This document shows positions 48,524-51,697 of a stretch of 51,697 bases of DNA, one piece after another. Position numbers and translations under genes: made by a program. This DNA comes from Myxococcales bacterium (GTDB taxonomy: Bacteria; Myxococcota_A; Polyangia; Haliangiales; Haliangiaceae): NCBI GenBank assembly GCA_011526095.1, contig WYBA01000225.1, positions 1-51,697 on the forward strand. Reading direction: 5' to 3'. Each line of letters starts with the position of its first letter. Within the stretch, counting starts at the first letter, position 1. The notes beneath the pieces were generated by a model. The model did no database searches, had not been told where the DNA came from, and worked only from the letters and a program-made list of their open reading frames with translations.

Positions 48524-48546
48524 GACGGGGCGCGGCGAGGACTTAC
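48524..48546. repeat. IS66 right terminal inverted repeat
   Basis: 23 bp ending GGACTTAC, exact reverse complement of the left end at 46197-46219. Confidence 0.97.
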
Positions 48547-48554
48547 GACGCACT
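48547..48554. repeat. 8-bp target-site duplication, right copy
   Basis: GACGCACT, identical to 46189-46196. Confidence 0.95.
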
Positions 48555-49356
48555 CGATCGCGCCGTGGAGTCGTGGGCGTGTGCGAACCCGGGCGCGAGC
48601 GTGGACGCGATGGCGAAATGGTCGCGCGACCTCGTCCCGCGCCGCCCACAGTCGTTCGCCGGCGTCGAGGTGGAGGTAATCGACGACGACACGATCGTCG
48701 CGCTCTGGCAGCACCCGGACGCGGTCGGGGGCGGAAGATTGAGCTCTTTCGTCCGGGTGAACGAGGTGTGGCGTCGATCGAGCGCTCGCGAGCTCGACGG
48801 AGACCGCAGCGGCATCGTCATGGTCCGCGGCGACCACGTCGCCGTGTTCTCCGAGACCGTGCGCACGACGGGGCACAGCGCGGGCGAGGTGGTCGTCGTC
48901 ACCGTCGCGGCCGGGCGGATGGATCTGCGCTGGGCACGCGACATGACCGGACCGGACGTCGACGTGAACGGCGACACGATTCGCATCGATCATCTTCGCC
49001 CGCCGCGAACGTTCGACGGCGGCGGCAAGCTCGCCCCGAACATCGCCGAGATCATCTGGCTGCGCGTCTCGGCGGACGGCGTGGAGGTTCGCGAGGCCAC
49101 CCCGGTGTCTCCGCTCTCGGACCTGGAGGCGTACTGCGCCGACCCACGAGCGTTCCGTCGGAGCGTGGCGCCGCGCGTCGCCTGGTTGCTGGGCTCATGC
49201 GACTTCACGGTGACCGACGTGCTTGAGTCATCGTACGAGAGCGCGACCGTGGAGATCCTGCGCCCGGACTGCGACGAGGCGGACAGCGTCGTGCTCCGCC
49301 GTTCGGGCAACCGCTACTTGCCCGCCGCCGTTCGAGTCTGGTGCACGACGCGATAG
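48547..49356 (+). pseudogene. 3' part of the secreted-protein gene split by IS66
   Basis: In frame with the 45949 part after excising the insertion. It encodes about 269 residues: DRAVESWACANPGASVDAMA, then a beta-rich protein (FAGVEVEVIDDDTIVALWQH, HVAVFSETVRTT, MDLRWARDMTGPDVDVNG) with a C-terminal Cys (VWCTTR). No domain recognised. A GTG at 48565 could still start a truncated product without signal peptide, which would stay in the cytosol. The 49357-49458 gap holds no gene. Confidence 0.85.
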
Positions 49357-49458
49357 CTGGCCGAGGCCCCCGCCCGTTGAGGCACTCGGGCTACTGCGGC
49401 TTATTGGCCTCGGCGCTGACACGGCGTTCGAACGCGCCGTTGCCAGGGCCGGAGCCGC

Positions 49459-49950
49459 CTACTGGGCGTCGACGATGTCGAGGCAGATGGCGGTCGCCTC
49501 GAATCGAACGTCCCCTGTGGTGTTGGCGCGGGCATCGAAGACGCAGTCCCATCCCTCCTGGGTACCGGTCACGTCGCCGTTGGCGTCGTGGAAGCGACGA
49601 GGGCCGGACTGGAGCACGGCGAAGTCGGGGCCGCCGATGCTGTCGCTTGGGAGTAGCGTCTCGTCGTAGACGGTCCCGGCGGCGATCGTGGAGCAGCCGC
49701 CTCCGATGACGACATCACCAGCGTCGCAGCTCGCGCCAGCGGGGCGAACCTCCGGTCCCGCCGGGGGAACCACCGTGCCACGCCGACGGTAAACTCGTTC
49801 GGCGGTGATGGCTGGCTCGAAGCCGTCGCAGTCGCAAGTTGCGGCGTCGGCATCGGCCGGGGTGGGGCCATCGTCACCACAGCCGACGACGACCGCCATG
49901 CCAGCGACTGCGCTGGCGAGCATCAGGACGATTACGTGCAAGGGGCGCAT
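49459..49950 (-). CDS. Predicted lipoprotein
   Basis: 163 residues. Signal peptide MRPLHVIVLMLASAVAGMAV with lipobox VVGC (Cys 24), Asp/Ala-rich linker, then a beta-rich domain with Cys pairs (TCDCDGFEP, GASCDAG, GGGCST, WDCVFDA, AICLDI), probably disulfide-bonded. GGAG lies seven bases before the ATG. Starts 17 bases after the stop of the large gene upstream (49968), so probably in one operon with it and possibly its surface partner. Confidence 0.85.
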   Translation of the reverse strand: MRPLHVIVLMLASAVAGMAVVVGCGDDGPTPADADAATCDCDGFEPAITAERVYRRRGTVVPPAGPEVRPAGASCDAGDVVIGGGCSTIAAGTVYDETLLPSDSIGGPDFAVLQSGPRRFHDANGDVTGTQEGWDCVFDARANTTGDVRFEATAICLDIVDAQ

Positions 49951-49967
49951 CAGGTCTCCAGACTGTG

Positions 49968-51697
49968 TCAGGGGGCGGAGGATGACTCGCTGCTGGCGAA
50001 GCTCAGCGAGAACGTCTTTGTGCCGTAGTCGGTCTCGATGCCGGCAGCCGTGACGAACGCGTCAAGATCCGCGAATGTGCTGCCGGCAGTTGTGCTCACG
50101 CTCACCTCGTTCAAGTAGCGCGCGCGCGCGTGGCGCGGCCAGGCCGTTTCGGGATCGCCGGGCGGGAAGTACTGGTCGTACACGGCCCAGTTCGCCATGG
50201 CCTTGCCGAACAGGCCGACGTTGACCGCAGCTGCGCCACTGCCGCCGGCGGCAGTGAAGGTGAAGTCGCTTGGCCCGGACTGGTCGAACAAGAACGTCCA
50301 GCCCGAAGTCACCACGTACAGATCCGTCTTGCCCGGATTGCCCCCGTCGACCGCGGGCACCAAGTAGGCCGTCTTGCCGTTGGCGCTGATCGAGGCGCGG
50401 TCCTGCGAGGTCGCAGGGTCGATGCCCCGCGCCGCGAACGCCGGTCCGGTGCCGTTCTGCCCCGTCGCCGGGTGGCTGTCCGCCGGCGCGCTCGCCAGGC
50501 ACGTTCCGCTCGCCGTCGCCGGCGCGTACGCCTCGCCGACGACGTTGGCGCAGGTCGGCTTGACGTTGACCCAGTTGTCCCGGTGGCTGCCTTCCCAGAT
50601 CCACCGCGTGTAGCTCAGGCTCCCCGACGGTGTGAGTGCCGCGTAGCCGTCCTTGCTCGTGCCGTTGTACACGGTCACTTTCTGGATCACGATCTTGTTC
50701 GACGCGGTGTACAGGCCCGTCATCACCTTGCCCTCCCCCAGCCCAAAGGTCGTCGCTTTCGGATTGACCCACACCTCTGTCAGCGGCGACGCGATCGGGG
50801 TGCTCGCTGCGATCGGCACGCTCTCGAAGTAGAACGGCCCCGCCAGCACGCGGTGCGTCCACTTGATCGGGTTCGCCGGGCTCATCACCCGCCCCGTCAG
50901 GTCCGTCACCGTCAGCCGCACCTCCCACACGCCCTCGACGTCCATCCCCGTCACGTTCGACTCGTCCATGAAGAACCGGTGGGTCGCGGTCGACCCGGCC
51001 AGCGCGAACGCCGCCGCCATCTGCGGCGCGCGATAGCTCGCCTCGCCCGGCCCCTTGACCTCGTACTGCACCGACAGGATCCCGACGTTGTCTCGCACGT
51101 CGAGGTACCAGCCCAGCCGGTTCGCACCCAGCGGGCTGTACCCGCTCGGCGGCGACGCGCCGGTGATCCACCCCGTCCCGGTGCTGCAGTCCATCGGCGC
51201 AGCCGCGTGGTTCGCGCGGTACTTGTACGACGTCGAGCTCGCCGCCGGCGCCGGCGTCGCGTTCACGTCGTAGCTCAAGGTCGTCGGCGTCAGCGAGCTG
51301 TCTTGGTACGGGCACGGCGCGTACGACGTCGCCCGCACCGCCACCGTCGCGCTCCGCTCGTCGTACAGCAGCGTCGACGTGTCCGCGGCCACGTTCGGCG
51401 TCGGCACCACCGCCACGTCCGCGTCGCAGTTGTCGTAGCGAAACACCACGTCCTGGATCGTCGTGCTGTTGCCCGCGCGGTCCGTGATCACCACGTCGAA
51501 CGTGTTGTCACCGGTCCACGTCGCGTCGTTGCACGCGTCCGCCACGAGCTGCACGCTCGTGCTCCACGCCCCCAGCCCCGACGTCAGCGTCTGATCGAAC
51601 CCGCCCGGCGTCCGGCTGATCGCGATCGACGCGACGCCGCTGGTCGCGTCCGCGCTCGTCCCGGACATCGTCACCGTCGTCGTCGTCGCCTCGCCCG
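49968..51697 (-). CDS. Large surface protein with Ig-like repeats, N-terminus beyond window
   Basis: The minus-strand frame stays open from the stop at 49968 to the right edge (about 575 codons), so the gene starts outside the window; the apparent GTG at 51674 is internal. Right-edge residues TTTTVTMSGTSADATSGVAS and GDNTFDVVITDRAGNSTTIQ are Ig-like/Big-type domains of bacterial adhesins, and VEGVWEVRLTVTDLTGRVMS is a similar unit. The C-terminal half has a distinct beta-rich region rich in aromatic residues (YTRWIWEGSHRDNW, LFDQSGPSDFTFTAAGGSG). Likely an exported cell-surface or extracellular protein. No cysteine-protease or glycosidase motif seen. Confidence 0.85.
   Translation of the reverse strand, partial: GEATTTTVTMSGTSADATSGVASIAISRTPGGFDQTLTSGLGAWSTSVQLVADACNDATWTGDNTFDVVITDRAGNSTTIQDVVFRYDNCDADVAVVPTPNVAADTSTLLYDERSATVAVRATSYAPCPYQDSSLTPTTLSYDVNATPAPAASSTSYKYRANHAAAPMDCSTGTGWITGASPPSGYSPLGANRLGWYLDVRDNVGILSVQYEVKGPGEASYRAPQMAAAFALAGSTATHRFFMDESNVTGMDVEGVWEVRLTVTDLTGRVMSPANPIKWTHRVLAGPFYFESVPIAASTPIASPLTEVWVNPKATTFGLGEGKVMTGLYTASNKIVIQKVTVYNGTSKDGYAALTPSGSLSYTRWIWEGSHRDNWVNVKPTCANVVGEAYAPATASGTCLASAPADSHPATGQNGTGPAFAARGIDPATSQDRASISANGKTAYLVPAVDGGNPGKTDLYVVTSGWTFLFDQSGPSDFTFTAAGGSGAAAVNVGLFGKAMANWAVYDQYFPPGDPETAWPRHARARYLNEVSVSTTAGSTFADLDAFVTAAGIETDYGTKTFSLSFASSESSSAP

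Larger units (their letters stand above)
46197..48546 (+). mobile_element. Complete IS66-family insertion sequence (2350 bp)
   Basis: Perfect 23-bp terminal inverted repeats beginning GTAAG, the three accessory/transposase genes in IS66 order (46255, 46602, 46998), and an 8-bp direct repeat of target DNA on both sides, as this family produces. All three genes are open, so it is probably functional and recently inserted. It interrupts the gene at 45949-49356. Confidence 0.97.

Noticed and set aside
51672..51674. GTG at 51674 as start of the large surface protein
   Set aside because: The frame remains open to the window edge with the same Thr-rich Ig-like sequence and no signal peptide follows, so the start lies outside.

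Overview
The window is very GC-rich, densely coding DNA with a strong G/C third-position bias. It looks like a chromosomal segment of a myxobacterium-like (Myxococcota) organism. The reasons are two Ser/Thr kinases with long Pro/Ala-rich linkers and PEGA-type C-termini (one with the HRD-x-S-P-Q-N catalytic loop seen in myxobacterial kinases), many secreted lipoproteins with Asp/Gly/Ala-rich stretches after the lipobox cysteine, FadL-type outer-membrane proteins, and operons packed with four-base GTGA/ATGA overlaps. The genus cannot be fixed from sequence alone.

Layout. (1) 1-8351: an ABC1/AarF (UbiB-type) kinase-like gene cut by the left edge, a divergent helical protein, a TPR protein plus lipoprotein pair, and an overlapping three-gene envelope operon (two FadL-like porins and a Cys-rich propeller lipoprotein). 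(2) 8352-19245: a putative 26-residue membrane peptide, a conserved protein with a possible nucleotidyltransferase-like core, a secreted metallophosphoesterase, a 1078-residue PEGA kinase with a slippage-prone Asp-Lys-Thr repeat, and a four-gene envelope/lipoprotein operon. (3) 19155-34348: a perfect 27-bp inverted repeat, a second PEGA kinase beside a receiver/degenerate-GGDEF protein, an M16 peptidase, a YhhN-family membrane protein, PIN-PhoH, an FtsB-like protein overlapping an active-looking GAF-GGDEF protein, a TonB-dependent receptor, a propeller lipoprotein and an unknown protein. (4) 34391-45857: tRNA-Ala(GGC), then an integrated element with a tyrosine integrase and excisionase. It continues with a block of same-strand genes encoding an M23 peptidase fused to a GIY-YIG nuclease, a lytic transglycosylase, a transglutaminase-like protein and several small membrane or charged proteins. 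A leader region carries three identical 26-bp repeats. Next to it lies a sigma-factor-like / unknown / ImmA-peptidase cassette. (5) 45949-51697: an IS66-family insertion with perfect 23-bp terminal inverted repeats and an 8-bp target duplication splits a secreted-protein gene. A lipoprotein and a very long adhesin-like protein running off the right edge follow.

How it works together. The chromosomal part is dominated by envelope functions (lipoproteins, FadL, TonB receptor, FtsB) and signalling (two kinases, c-di-GMP proteins, receiver). Several of its genes have a -10-like hexamer about six bases before the start codon, which suggests leaderless transcripts. Most element genes instead have strong Shine-Dalgarno motifs. 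The element carries three different wall- or peptide-processing folds plus integrase and excisionase but has no recognisable tail, terminase, capsid, relaxase or conjugation genes. It could be a tailless-virus-like or satellite-like integrative element of a type I do not recognise. It is the most interesting unexplained system here.
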